In this document: positions 1 through 8,691 of the stretch, one piece after another | Position numbering within the stretch: position 1 is the first letter of the stretch | How the letters are laid out: the number at the start of each line of letters is the position of its first letter | Assembly (NCBI GenBank): GCA_910586585.1 | Contig: CAJUKA010000047.1 | Location: 1-33,389 of the forward strand | DNA: 33,389 nt | Direction: 5' to 3' | DNA from: an uncultured Lachnospiraceae bacterium | Lineage (GTDB): Bacteria > Bacillota > Clostridia > Lachnospirales > Lachnospiraceae | Notes under the pieces: generated by a model | Seen by the model: the letters and a program-made list of their open reading frames with translations, nothing else | Told to the model about the DNA's origin: nothing | Databases searched by the model: none | Made by a program: the position numbers and the translations under genes

Positions 1-69
1 AAATCCTGCTTGTATGCCCGTAAATCAAGGCTTTTTTGAGATAATCAACCATTTTCTCTTAAAAATATT

Positions 70-1587
70 TTATTTTCTATATACCTTATTTTTTGTTTTT
101 CCTGTGCCTTTAAGGATATTCAGCTTTTCAGCCTTCAACAGCAAACGGCTTGCCGTCTTTATTTCAACTTCCAGCAATTTTGCCGCAGCAGCACTATTTA
201 TTTCTTTATTTGTTTCCAGATAAATCAAAATAATCTGCATTCTTGCTCTTTCCAATTCGGACATTGATTCGGACATTGATTCGGACATTGATTCGGACAT
301 TTTCTCTTTTCTTTCAAAACCGTCTCTTATACGAATAATCGCATTCAAATAGGTTCTTTCCTCATCCATATCAAACTCAGGCTCTGGTGAACCATTTTGT
401 TTCAGTTCTCTTAATATTTTAGGAATACCTGTTCCCTTTTTTTCAGATAAGTCAATCTCCTTAAATAATTCTCCAATTCTTCTGTTACGATATTTTCTTC
501 CTTTCACTTTACCTGATACAAAACGTTCAAGATTAATCCATTTCGCAAGTCCGGGATAATTGAGTATCTGAATGCTATCCACATATATACGGATTTCCAC
601 TGGCTCCGGCTCGCGATACGACTTGTGAAATACTGCATTTACCAATGTTTCTTCCAATGCATTATATGGATAGTTAAAATATCGTTCTGCTTCTGCCTGA
701 CCTTGCACTTTTACAACTTTTTGCTCAATCACAGTTGTCTTTATATAATTCAAAGCATCCTGAACTTGTCTCCATATTGGTCCTGTAAATATTTTTTCCG
801 TAAAATCATCCGATGCCTCGGCTTCTTCTGAATGAAATCGAATCAGCTCAATATATGCCCCCGGAATCAGCTTCTCCGGATGTTCCGCAAACATTAATAC
901 ACCGATATTTCTGATATCTAATTCCGTATCTGTCTCATTTGCAACTTCCTGTGCAAGCAGCAGTTCCTCTAATGAACTGCTATTCAGTTCCATCACCAGA
1001 CTACTGTTGCTCTTCCTGATAAAATCTTCAAGATAGCCTCTCATGATATCATCAATTTTTGCTTTTCTATTGACACGGTCATCAAATGGCACGGAATTAA
1101 ACTTATCAAACAATTCGGATATTTCATCCTGTTTCGCATCTGTAGTAAGCGATGCCGGTCTAATCCAATATTTCAAACTTTTGTCAGCTTTCTCACCATT
1201 TTCAACATACACTGATTTCGGTGCCTGATAAGGACCGCTATCACCTGCCGAACACCATAGATATATCAGATAAATTCCTTCATTCTTATAATCAACCACT
1301 TCCATTCTTGGAATGTACCTTGGAATAATCTGATTACAGTACTGAAATATTTCCTGCTGTATGGAATCTAACTTTTCCTTCGGAACACCTTCTAACGGAA
1401 ATACAGGCATACCATTGCTCTCTTTTACCCCTATGACGATATATCCGCCATTGGTGTTATCATAGTCATTTGCAAACGCACAAATAGAATGAATAATATC
1501 ATTGGGATTCCATCCTGTTTTATACTCTACACGGTCATGTTCAACGACACGCCCCTCTAGTAAAGTTTCTATCTTTAATGGTATCAT
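70..1587 (-). CDS. AlbA_2 (Schlafen-type) ATP-binding DNA/RNA-binding protein, copy 1
   Basis: This 505-aa protein has the architecture of the AlbA_2/'putative DNA-binding' family often annotated as RecG-like or Schlafen-like regulators. The N-terminal AlbA_2 domain (about residues 10-130) shows VEYK, SICAFANDYDN and GGYIVIGVKE. The middle region has a HATPase_c_4-type segment with NYPYNALEETLVNAVFHKSY. A conserved RKYRNRRIGE...GTGIPKIL block follows, then a repeat linker (MSES units) and a C-terminal winged-helix domain. The ATG at 1587 is preceded by AGAGAGG with 8 nt spacing. It lies 55 nt downstream of the sulfur-defence operon and on the same strand, so it could be its last gene. A close paralog is at 31432-32970. 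Family members are common in defence islands and are thought to bind nucleic acid; its actual target is unknown. Confidence 0.85.
   Translation of the reverse strand: MIPLKIETLLEGRVVEHDRVEYKTGWNPNDIIHSICAFANDYDNTNGGYIVIGVKESNGMPVFPLEGVPKEKLDSIQQEIFQYCNQIIPRYIPRMEVVDYKNEGIYLIYLWCSAGDSGPYQAPKSVYVENGEKADKSLKYWIRPASLTTDAKQDEISELFDKFNSVPFDDRVNRKAKIDDIMRGYLEDFIRKSNSSLVMELNSSSLEELLLAQEVANETDTELDIRNIGVLMFAEHPEKLIPGAYIELIRFHSEEAEASDDFTEKIFTGPIWRQVQDALNYIKTTVIEQKVVKVQGQAEAERYFNYPYNALEETLVNAVFHKSYREPEPVEIRIYVDSIQILNYPGLAKWINLERFVSGKVKGRKYRNRRIGELFKEIDLSEKKGTGIPKILRELKQNGSPEPEFDMDEERTYLNAIIRIRDGFERKEKMSESMSESMSESMSELERARMQIILIYLETNKEINSAAAAKLLEVEIKTASRLLLKAEKLNILKGTGKTKNKVYRK
255..302 (-). repeat. 12-bp in-frame tandem repeat, four units
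   Basis: Four tandem copies of ATTCGGACATTG (the last ends in T) lie inside the AlbA_2 gene. On the coding strand they give repeated Met-Ser-Glu-Ser tetrapeptides in the linker between the ATPase-like part and the winged helix. A 12-bp unit keeps the frame, so copy-number change would alter linker length without breaking the protein. The paralog has an equivalent array at 31636-31683. Confidence 0.95.
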
Positions 1588-1642
1588 TCAGATGCCTCTC
1601 TTTCTGGTATGAATATAACTTGCCATTTCTTCCTCTATTGTA

Positions 1643-2521
1643 TTATACTTCAATACCTTTATTTCTTTTTAGCTTACCAATCAAATCAATTGGATTTGCT
1701 AAATATTTTCTCATATTACTATAATCTTGAAAGAGTTCCTCCTCTATGTTATTCCTATTAATGATTTCCGCATTTTCTTCACTATCCTCAGCCATAAATA
1801 GTAATTCTATCGTATTTACCTTAGACATGTCCATCTCTCTTTCAAATTCATATGCAAGAAGCGTTCTGTATATCGATTCGTTCTTTCTCTTTTCAAAATC
1901 TTTATCCAGCAAAGAAATAATGTGATTTTTAGTCTCATCTGAATTTATCTTTTCATAAAAAGACGCCCACTTACAATAATTCAAGCTTTCAATAACATTT
2001 TTATGTTTTATTACAAATACTTCCATTTGAGGATTTAACTTTATCCATTGTTCCTTCTTAGAAAAAGAATATAGTAATTCTTTCATATCCCCAAACAAAG
2101 CACCTATAACATACCTCTTACAACCTTGTTTTATCTTAAATACTAATTTTCTTCGTTTTTCATCATCAATTTCCTCTATCGGAACATATCGGTCATATCC
2201 ATTTAACACTAGAAAATCTTGTAATTCCTGTTCTAATACTGTTGCTTTCTTTCCTATCGATTTTATTTTTTGCGAAATTCCATATTTTAACACAAGATTC
2301 CACGAAATTGATGTAAACCGTTCAAACAAAATATCAAAGCTTATCTTATCAAATTCATCTTTTCTATCCATACAATCAATTATTGACTTTAAAAAAATGA
2401 ATTTATAGCTAGAATCATTGACTGACTTATCCGAAAAGAGCCAATGAAACGCTTCCCACATTTCATTCTCCGTCAATTTTCCGGTTTTGAAGTTTCCTTC
2501 TGACAAATTGTAGTATCTCAT
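1643..2521 (-). CDS. Unknown protein (292 aa), shares C-terminal module with the gene upstream
   Basis: I do not recognise a named family. The N-terminal part (SYKFIFLKSIIDC, then ISFDILFERFTSISWN) resembles, by eye only, the N-terminal region of some large HNH-type defence proteins, but no HNH motif is present. The C-terminal part contains KVNTIELLFMAED and ends PIDLIGKLKRNKGIEV. This closely matches KVNTIEMLFEAEE and PEVIIKKLKNLKGLR in the preceding 318-aa protein. The ATG at 2521 is chosen over a GTG at 2527 because AAGGTG sits 7 nt upstream of the ATG. The preceding stop (TGA, 2528-2530) is only a few bases away, so translation is probably coupled. It is the last of the tightly packed operon genes. 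Confidence 0.85.
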   Translation of the reverse strand: MRYYNLSEGNFKTGKLTENEMWEAFHWLFSDKSVNDSSYKFIFLKSIIDCMDRKDEFDKISFDILFERFTSISWNLVLKYGISQKIKSIGKKATVLEQELQDFLVLNGYDRYVPIEEIDDEKRRKLVFKIKQGCKRYVIGALFGDMKELLYSFSKKEQWIKLNPQMEVFVIKHKNVIESLNYCKWASFYEKINSDETKNHIISLLDKDFEKRKNESIYRTLLAYEFEREMDMSKVNTIELLFMAEDSEENAEIINRNNIEEELFQDYSNMRKYLANPIDLIGKLKRNKGIEV

Positions 2522-2527
2522 GTACAC

Positions 2528-3484
2528 TCACCTTAAACCCTTTAGGTTTTTCAACTTCTTTATTATTACTTCAGGATCATCACTCAATTCCCCAAGCACT
2601 ATATAGTTACTCTCACTATTAATAGAACTTTCAAAATCTACATTTCTTTGCGCTTCCGCTTTTTCTGCCATTTTCTCCAGTTCTTCTGCTTCAAAAAGCA
2701 TTTCTATTGTATTTACCTTGGTTGAGCAAACATCCTTCAAATCCTCCAAACACTCCCCTAATATCTCTGCAAATCCCTGTTCTTCAATTTCCTCAAAAGT
2801 GCCTCTATATCGTTCCAATTCATCCAAAATGCTTTCTCCATAGATATTTTCTATCTCATTGAGCATATCAACGTAACCAGCTTGTACTCCCCTGCTTTTC
2901 AAAATTTTCTCATCATATCCAATATGATTGTCTGTTACAGGTGTGATTGCTTCGATTACGGAATTATAAAAAACAAAAAAATCATCTGTGTCATTTTCCC
3001 AGTCTGCTTCACCTAAAATATCAGGTAACTCGTCTGACCTAGATAAAGTGCAATTTTTCCACTCAGTCTTATCAAATAATCTCGCACCCAAATGAATGCC
3101 ATCATTGGATTTTATTATGAATAAACTAAATCCCGAAAATGCCTTTATGATAATTTTCATAAAAAATACTGCATTATATATATCGTTCCACCATTTTGAC
3201 AAATCTACTGCAATAAATCTGCAGGGCATATTTCCACGTTTTGTTTTTTTATAGAATTCTGGAAAAATATAAACCTTTCCCACTTGTTCTATAAATTTAC
3301 GTTCTAATACGGTGTAAACCTCTTCTTGATTGCCTTGTAAAAATATCAACCTTTGCAAATCCTCTGTTATACAAGGTTGTTTGTCCTGCAAAAAACCAGA
3401 CTTTTCAAGAAACTCAGAGACTTGAAAGGCACAGAAGTCATTATTTAATTCCTCTATCACTTCATTGGCAGACAGTCCCAGCAA
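2528..3484 (-). CDS. Unknown protein (318 aa) of the sulfur-defence operon
   Basis: Unrecognised protein. It is rich in acidic residues, has no signal peptide or clear membrane segment, and shows no catalytic motif I can name. The middle part (KVYIFPEFYKKTKRG, RFIAVDLSKWW, IKSNDGIHLGARLF) looks like a mixed alpha/beta fold. The last 80 or so residues, from KVNTIEMLFEAEE to LKNLKGLR, form a module repeated in the next gene (292 aa), which suggests both dock on the same partner. The start is a TTG at 3484: no ATG is available in frame nearby, and GAAGGGG lies 8 nt upstream. It begins 17 nt after the 183-aa gene stops, in the same operon. Confidence 0.85.
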   Translation of the reverse strand: MLGLSANEVIEELNNDFCAFQVSEFLEKSGFLQDKQPCITEDLQRLIFLQGNQEEVYTVLERKFIEQVGKVYIFPEFYKKTKRGNMPCRFIAVDLSKWWNDIYNAVFFMKIIIKAFSGFSLFIIKSNDGIHLGARLFDKTEWKNCTLSRSDELPDILGEADWENDTDDFFVFYNSVIEAITPVTDNHIGYDEKILKSRGVQAGYVDMLNEIENIYGESILDELERYRGTFEEIEEQGFAEILGECLEDLKDVCSTKVNTIEMLFEAEELEKMAEKAEAQRNVDFESSINSESNYIVLGELSDDPEVIIKKLKNLKGLR

Positions 3485-3501
3485 AACTTCATCCCCTTCA
3501 A

Positions 3502-4053
3502 TCAGCCTAAATATTTGTTTATCCCATCCCGTATAGCATCTCCGTCTTGTTCATCATAAAAACGTTTTACATAATCATACATCTGTTTCAGATAATCATC
3601 GTCATCATGGCACTGCTCTACAAATTCCTCATGAAGAATTTCCAATCCACCAAGAAAATAAGCATTGTATATTTTCATATTTTCTTCAATTAAGGACTTA
3701 TCTTCTGGTGTTTCAGCAGCAAATTTAAAAGCTCTGTATAAACGTTTATCCTCATCTGGCTCAGAATCCGTATCTAACATCATAATGATCTGATAAACAT
3801 ATTTTAACTCCTGCCGTCTTTTCCCAAATACTTCTGCCAGCATACCCGCATTACCCTCTTCTGAATTATCAATCACGCTTTTTCTATTGTATTGAAACCC
3901 AATCAAAGGACACACTACATATGCATCAATATAAGCACTGAAAATCTTAAAATTATTATGTTGCTCCCTATCTGGAACATTCCCTGCCAATTCACATAAA
4001 TCTTTCCAATAGTTCGCATGTTTCCCTGTTATTCTAAAATCTTTATCAAACAT
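3502..4053 (-). CDS. Small protein (183 aa), possibly DndE / Dnd-associated protein 4-like
   Basis: An acidic helical protein immediately downstream of the DndD-like gene, the position where DndE or Dnd-associated small proteins usually lie. Segments FKIFSAYIDAYVVCPLIGF and ENMKIYNAYFLGGLEIL recall the pattern I remember for Dnd system-associated protein 4 (an 'FK...AA.LGF' helix followed by a late 'GIEIL' helix). That assignment is from memory and unconfirmed. If correct, it would be the nicked-DNA-binding or accessory subunit of the modification complex. The ATG at 4053 has GGAGG 7 nt upstream, overlapping the region of the DndD stop at 4068. The gene is real by spacing and ribosome site; the function is tentative. 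Confidence 0.8.
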   Translation of the reverse strand: MFDKDFRITGKHANYWKDLCELAGNVPDREQHNNFKIFSAYIDAYVVCPLIGFQYNRKSVIDNSEEGNAGMLAEVFGKRRQELKYVYQIIMMLDTDSEPDEDKRLYRAFKFAAETPEDKSLIEENMKIYNAYFLGGLEILHEEFVEQCHDDDDYLKQMYDYVKRFYDEQDGDAIRDGINKYLG

Positions 4054-4067
4054 AGCATTTCCTCCGT

Positions 4068-6065
4068 TCAGATAATATGTGTAGCCGTATCAATTTCTTT
4101 GCCAAATTCATCTCTGTCTTTTTCAATCTTATAACTTTTACCCACATAGCTTTCAAGATTTTCAGACGCATATTCCCAGTCTTTCTGCATGACTGCCATT
4201 ATTACCTGATTAGCAGTATTCGGAAGGATTTTACATATATTGTCAATATGAATCTCATCTACATTCGAAAATGGTGCATCCATGACAAGCGGGTACACCT
4301 GTCCCAATTTCATATCTCCATCATCCAAAATTTTATCCTTAGCCATTGATACTAAACTTGCAATAAAAGCAAAGCTTTTAACCGCTTTCAAACCATCTGA
4401 CTCCTCTGTAGTTATATCGGAATATCTCACACGATATTTTTCATCAATTCCAATGGCTCTATCACCGTGATACATTTTAGAAAAATTGTCATTGACACGC
4501 TTTTGCAACTCAGCACGCACAACATCTTCCTTTTCCTTATAAGTATCAAAAAGCCATCCATAGACATGCTGCGCATATGCAATAAGTCTTGCTGCTCTTT
4601 GATTCTTGGTACTGCTTTTTGCAAACTTATCAATAGCCTTTTGACAATTACTAATGTTGGAATTACACTCTCCAAGTTTTCTGTTACAGGAATCGTAATC
4701 GTCTTTTGCCTCCAAATATTTTGTATGTGCTTCCCTGCGATTTTTTTCAATATTTCTCGCCTCTGTATCGTCAATTACTTCTCCCGCCAATGACTCCAAT
4801 TCATTTTGCAATTTGGTTATCTGCCTTTTGGTTTCACGATACTCTATAAACTTTCTCTCAATATTATCTTTAAAATCTTCTGTACCTGCCAAATATCCCT
4901 CTGACTTATCTTTGTATTGCCTTACGGCATCCCCCACATGTTCTGGCGGCAATACGCGTCTTTCTTCCATTACTTTTGCATACGGTATTGTTCCGGGATC
5001 TAATCGGGTTCCACATATACAAATTCTCCTCTTCACAAGAAAATCTATTGCATCCTGTTCCATCGCCGGAATACTTTCTCTAACTCCACCTGTTTTATTG
5101 TTTTGATTTTCTAAAAATTCAAGTGTTTCTTTAATAGACGGCAGTCCAAAATAGGCAAAAGTACGGTTGTTAAATGAGCGAACCATTTCTCCTTTAACTC
5201 TCTCTAATTTCTGTACTTCTCCTTCAAGAGCACTTTGCGCATTTCTTCTTTTTTCTGCCAATTCCTTAACTTGATCAATATTACTTTTTGCCAGCTTTGC
5301 ATCATATTCCTTTTCCTTATCAAGCCAATAGGATACCTGCTTCTCATAATTCTGTAATTCCTGCTCTAAAGCTTTCTTTCTGTCAGTATATGTATCGAGG
5401 CTGTCCTTTGCTCTTTGAGCGTTAGCATCGCCGGAAGTATCTATTTCATCTTCAAATCCTTTTACTACAGTCTTTAGATGTGTATATGCATTTTCTAACA
5501 CATCTAATCTCATCAATCCTCTAACTGCTTTCGACAAATCCGTTCTGTTAGCTATTCCAGATATCCGTTCACCACCGAAAAAGAAGTAATCTGATAAATC
5601 TTTTGGTAAAATTCTGTTCATCGATTCATCAATATTTGATTTATCTATAGGAATCTTTGTCTGTCCATCCTTCATCAAATATTCAAGCATAACATTTTCG
5701 TCTGGCTTTTTCCCCAAAGTTACAACAAATCTGCCATTCTCTGTATATCTTTCAACACATACATATTTATGAGAACGTTTAATCGTATACACAATGTCAT
5801 CATGTGTAAATGTTACGGATACCCAAACTTCTTGAACATCTGATTCCTTCATATTCGTACGTACTTCACTATTTAAAAGAACGGTATCTTCAAATCCGTT
5901 TTTCCCATAAAGACACCATTCAAATGCCCTGACAATCGTTGTTTTTCCAGATGTATTTACCCCGATAAGGACCGTTACATTTTTATCTTTATCGGTAGAA
6001 AATTCAACTGATTGCAGCCCTATGTACTGTCTGAAATTAAACATTTCAAGCCTATTGATAATCAT
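4068..6065 (-). CDS. DndD-like SMC-type ATPase
   Basis: A 665-aa ATPase of the Rad50/SMC type, matching the size and layout of the DNA sulfur modification protein DndD. Visible features are: a Walker A motif GVNTSGKT at residues 35-42; the FFFGGERI block near residue 170, equivalent to the FFDGE block of DndD; long coiled coils on either side of a short hook with ICICGT near residue 347 (a two-cysteine zinc-hook candidate); and a Walker B-like PLVMDAPFSNVD near residue 605. In Dnd systems DndD is thought to couple ATP hydrolysis to DNA nicking or structural change during sulfur insertion. The start ATG overlaps the stop of the 49-aa gene in an ATGA arrangement and also has GGGAGG 9 nt upstream. 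It may act with the 183-aa protein that follows. Confidence 0.88.
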   Translation of the reverse strand: MIINRLEMFNFRQYIGLQSVEFSTDKDKNVTVLIGVNTSGKTTIVRAFEWCLYGKNGFEDTVLLNSEVRTNMKESDVQEVWVSVTFTHDDIVYTIKRSHKYVCVERYTENGRFVVTLGKKPDENVMLEYLMKDGQTKIPIDKSNIDESMNRILPKDLSDYFFFGGERISGIANRTDLSKAVRGLMRLDVLENAYTHLKTVVKGFEDEIDTSGDANAQRAKDSLDTYTDRKKALEQELQNYEKQVSYWLDKEKEYDAKLAKSNIDQVKELAEKRRNAQSALEGEVQKLERVKGEMVRSFNNRTFAYFGLPSIKETLEFLENQNNKTGGVRESIPAMEQDAIDFLVKRRICICGTRLDPGTIPYAKVMEERRVLPPEHVGDAVRQYKDKSEGYLAGTEDFKDNIERKFIEYRETKRQITKLQNELESLAGEVIDDTEARNIEKNRREAHTKYLEAKDDYDSCNRKLGECNSNISNCQKAIDKFAKSSTKNQRAARLIAYAQHVYGWLFDTYKEKEDVVRAELQKRVNDNFSKMYHGDRAIGIDEKYRVRYSDITTEESDGLKAVKSFAFIASLVSMAKDKILDDGDMKLGQVYPLVMDAPFSNVDEIHIDNICKILPNTANQVIMAVMQKDWEYASENLESYVGKSYKIEKDRDEFGKEIDTATHII

Positions 6066-6211
6066 CTCTTTTCTACCTCCCGTATTATCATCTTTCTAAT
6101 CTTATCAACCATGGCAGGATTTGACTCTTTCTTAACAATGTTTTCCGTTTCCATATCAAGTATCTGATATTTAATATTGTCCAGTTTCTTTTCATCTAAA
6201 TTCTGATCCAT
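6062..6211 (-). CDS. 49-aa charged small protein between helicase and DndD-like gene
   Basis: Translation of the gap between the helicase and the DndD-like gene gives an uninterrupted 49-residue frame, starting MDQNLDEKKL and ending IIREVEKR. The ATG (6211) overlaps the last codons of the helicase in another frame. A GGAG lies about 10 nt upstream, and the stop overlaps the DndD start as ATGA. The product is highly charged, predicted helical and cysteine-free. The overlaps at both ends and the operon's usual spacing argue that it is a true gene: without it there would be a 126-nt gap in an operon that otherwise has none except before the DUF3343 gene. Function unknown; a bridging peptide between the helicase and the SMC-type ATPase is a guess. 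Confidence 0.75.
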   Translation of the reverse strand: MDQNLDEKKLDNIKYQILDMETENIVKKESNPAMVDKIRKMIIREVEKR

Positions 6212-8357
6212 CTTCTACGTTCTCCATTTCTTCATCTGAAATCTGATAAGCATCGATAATATCATTGATTAACACATCTGAATCCCTTGAATTCATGGCA
6301 ATTTCTCCAAATTCTTTTATTCTTGCCAGTTCCCTTTTTGCCAACGCTCTTTCACAATTAAAGTCCACGCCATATACATTTACCTCGTCTAGCGGTGTCG
6401 CAAGCGTTACAAAATCGTATATCACAGCATATGGTTTGTTTTTTGCAAGGCGTAAAACCCTGCCACGTCTTTGTATATATTCTTTAGGATTCGTAGTACT
6501 TGCCAAAATAAATGCCGTTCTGATGCTCGGAATATTGACACCTTCATCCAAACATTTAATTGCAACAATTGCCTGATATGGTTCGGCTGTTGCAAATCGC
6601 CTTTTTATAGCCTCTCTTTCCTGAGCTGACTCATTTGATGTAAAATGCGTCACTTTCATTCCCAGTTCATTACCTAGGATTTTTGATACGGCTACTATTT
6701 GTCTTTCTCCTTCTTCATCGTGCTCAGATTCATCATGCTCAAAAGTCGGAACTCTGGTTGCCCCACAGTATACCAATATATGAGAATCGTCTTTATAGTC
6801 CTGCATTTTATCCCTTAAAACACTAAGCTTATTTTTTGCTCCCGCAACGATTCTGGCACGTTGCATTAATAGCATTTTCCCTTTTTCTGTAACCTGTAAT
6901 TTACCATGCTTATCCTTGTGGCACTCTTTTGACACTCTATAAGATACATCTTTGTATTCTGCCAGTTCTTCTTCATCTAAAAAGACAAGTACCGGATAAT
7001 AATAATATGGTGTTAATTTCCCATCAGCAATCGCTTTCTTTAAATCATATTCAATGCACTTCCTGCCAAAATACTTTTTTAATGCCTCTGTTCCCTCTTC
7101 ATCCCCATGTCGTTCCAACGTGGCAGATAGTGCAAGTCTATACTCTATCTGCGAATATAATCGTTTTCGCAAATTATTTGAGCCAAAATTATGTGCTTCA
7201 TCCACAAGCAGCAAAGTGTCTTTCCCTAAGCTTCCCATTATTTCCGTCACGAACTTAGAAGAATATGTCGCATTAGTCGTCACAAAACAAATTGATTTTA
7301 TTATTCCAAGATTAAAATCTAACACATCATCTTTAAGCCTCTGTTTCCAATTCTTTTGCTTGGAAGCTGAATAGCCTATAATTGGCACCATATTAAATAA
7401 TTCAATATCTTCTACCCATTGTTCAACTAAATGCTGATATGGACATACAATTACAATTGCTAATTTCTCCTTATCCTCAAACAGCTTAACGACTGCACCT
7501 AATCCTGTGTAAGTCTTCCCTGTTCCAGTTGCCATGTCAAAAATGCCATGATAACTATTATTTTTCCAATGTTCTATCGCTTCTATTTGGTAATCTCTTA
7601 ATATAAACCCCTGAGGCATTCGTGGATTTCCTCTCACTGCCTCCTTAATATCTTCAATTTTCTCTTCTTCATCTATATCATAATGAACCTCTGTCTTCTT
7701 GCATATTGTAATCTTATCTTTCACAACTTCCGGGAAATCAATCACCTCCAAATCATTGTCTCCTCCACTCCATAGCAAATCAAAATCTCTTTGCATTTCT
7801 TCCGCATATTCTTTGGATTCTTCCCATGAAGTAAAAACTACTATTGACTCATAATTATTGTAAAAAGCATTGATTGTTTCGTTTAGAGAACCTGTAAATA
7901 CTATTTTATCTCCGTTCTCATCCTTAATAATCCCAACCTTTTCATGGTACATACCTGTGTTTTTATTCGGCGGGGTAAATGCCACTTTTAATTCTAATGT
8001 ACCTTCTTCTATTAAATGAGCCAATAGATTTAACCGTTCTTCCTGAAAATAATTTTCTGGCTCCTTAAATTCTCTTAATAACGCCTCCTCAATTATTTTT
8101 CGTTTCTCATATCCCTTTTCAATTGCCTCAACATCCTCCGGTGAAAGATATGGTGATACAATCAATTGTATTTTCCCTTTGTTTTTAACAAGTCCTGAGA
8201 TGCCCTTCGTCAATTCTATCAATGCAGTCGATGAGAAAAAACCTACTGATCGCTGATACAGTACAGCGCTTTTCAAGACAGGATTATAAAACTCTTTTAC
8301 AATATTGTTTTTATATGTTTTGTAGTGCTTCAACAATTTCAAATCTTTAAATGCCAC
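6192..8357 (-). CDS. PLD-nuclease / SF2 helicase, Dnd-type restriction candidate
   Basis: This 721-aa protein fuses an N-terminal phospholipase-D-type nuclease domain to an SF2 DEAH helicase. The PLD domain shows YHEKVGIIKD (H138, K140) followed by FTGSLNE (N159). The helicase has DMATGTGKT (Walker A, about 275-282), LLVDEAHN (motif II, 386-389), SAT (411-413) and EYIQRRGRVLRL (motif VI). The same architecture is annotated in databases as 'DNA phosphorothioation system restriction enzyme', so a role in cutting unmodified foreign DNA is likely. The start is GTG at 8357, with GGGGG 8 nt upstream and directly after the DUF3343 stop. Alternative: a general helicase-nuclease of another defence type. 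Confidence 0.87.
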   Translation of the reverse strand: MAFKDLKLLKHYKTYKNNIVKEFYNPVLKSAVLYQRSVGFFSSTALIELTKGISGLVKNKGKIQLIVSPYLSPEDVEAIEKGYEKRKIIEEALLREFKEPENYFQEERLNLLAHLIEEGTLELKVAFTPPNKNTGMYHEKVGIIKDENGDKIVFTGSLNETINAFYNNYESIVVFTSWEESKEYAEEMQRDFDLLWSGGDNDLEVIDFPEVVKDKITICKKTEVHYDIDEEEKIEDIKEAVRGNPRMPQGFILRDYQIEAIEHWKNNSYHGIFDMATGTGKTYTGLGAVVKLFEDKEKLAIVIVCPYQHLVEQWVEDIELFNMVPIIGYSASKQKNWKQRLKDDVLDFNLGIIKSICFVTTNATYSSKFVTEIMGSLGKDTLLLVDEAHNFGSNNLRKRLYSQIEYRLALSATLERHGDEEGTEALKKYFGRKCIEYDLKKAIADGKLTPYYYYPVLVFLDEEELAEYKDVSYRVSKECHKDKHGKLQVTEKGKMLLMQRARIVAGAKNKLSVLRDKMQDYKDDSHILVYCGATRVPTFEHDESEHDEEGERQIVAVSKILGNELGMKVTHFTSNESAQEREAIKRRFATAEPYQAIVAIKCLDEGVNIPSIRTAFILASTTNPKEYIQRRGRVLRLAKNKPYAVIYDFVTLATPLDEVNVYGVDFNCERALAKRELARIKEFGEIAMNSRDSDVLINDIIDAYQISDEEMENVEDGSEFR

Positions 8358-8358
8358 T

Positions 8359-8556
8359 TTATGCCCCCTTCCGAATCACATTAAATTCCATATCTTTCAA
8401 TGCTTCTATCGCACCTTCATTATCCGTTTCAAGACAAACGCCACAATATGCTTTGTCTGTTGTTGGTGTTGGAACAATTCTACAATTAATCTGTTTATCT
8501 TTGAGTTTTTCCTCACCGACGAATACATCATTTGTGCTAAAAAAAACTATATTCAT
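8359..8556 (-). CDS. DUF3343-type Se/S carrier-like protein (65 aa)
   Basis: A 65-aa protein with the hallmarks of DUF3343 (putative Se/S carrier-like): FFSTNDVFVGEEKL at the start, a central CRIVPTPTTD, and a conserved cysteine block AYCGVCLE, followed by EALKDMEFNVI. In Firmicutes this family is commonly found near cysteine desulfurases of the SufS-like type, and a sulfur or selenium relay function has been proposed. Here it sits directly after the desulfurase and before the helicase, which suggests it accepts persulfide sulfur and passes it on. The start ATG at 8556 is set by GGAGG with 6 nt spacing; the frame upstream of it has no ribosome site. The stop lies 1 nt from the helicase GTG. 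Confidence 0.8.
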   Translation of the reverse strand: MNIVFFSTNDVFVGEEKLKDKQINCRIVPTPTTDKAYCGVCLETDNEGAIEALKDMEFNVIRKGA

Positions 8557-8691
8557 TTTAATCCTCCATACCGCCTTTGACGGCATAAATAGAAATGAAA
8601 AACACCGTCCTTTGCGTTTTTCCTATGTGAACCTTAATATTTCTTAGACAATATCTTTTGCTGCCTTAGAAGTATTTTTCACACTGCTCGC

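Noticed and set aside
17..40. Similarity between the left edge (GCCC-N7-AAGGCTT) and the hairpin at about 25559-25576 as possible attL/attR
   Set aside because: Only the two short outer motifs match; the 7 nt between them, which should normally be identical in recombination sites, differ. The right copy is better explained as part of a terminator hairpin.
255..302. Tandem repeats as a CRISPR-like array
   Set aside because: The 12-bp units touch each other with no spacers and are in frame inside a gene.
2519..2530. The 318-aa and 292-aa genes as one gene split by a single in-frame TGA
   Set aside because: Both proteins have their own complete copy of the shared C-terminal module, and the second has its own ribosome site and ATG, so they are two genes.
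8660..8691. A short frame after the desulfurase stop that could be a frameshifted extension of that enzyme
   Set aside because: The desulfurase is already full length, with a normal C-terminus; the extra ten codons in the other frame have no support.
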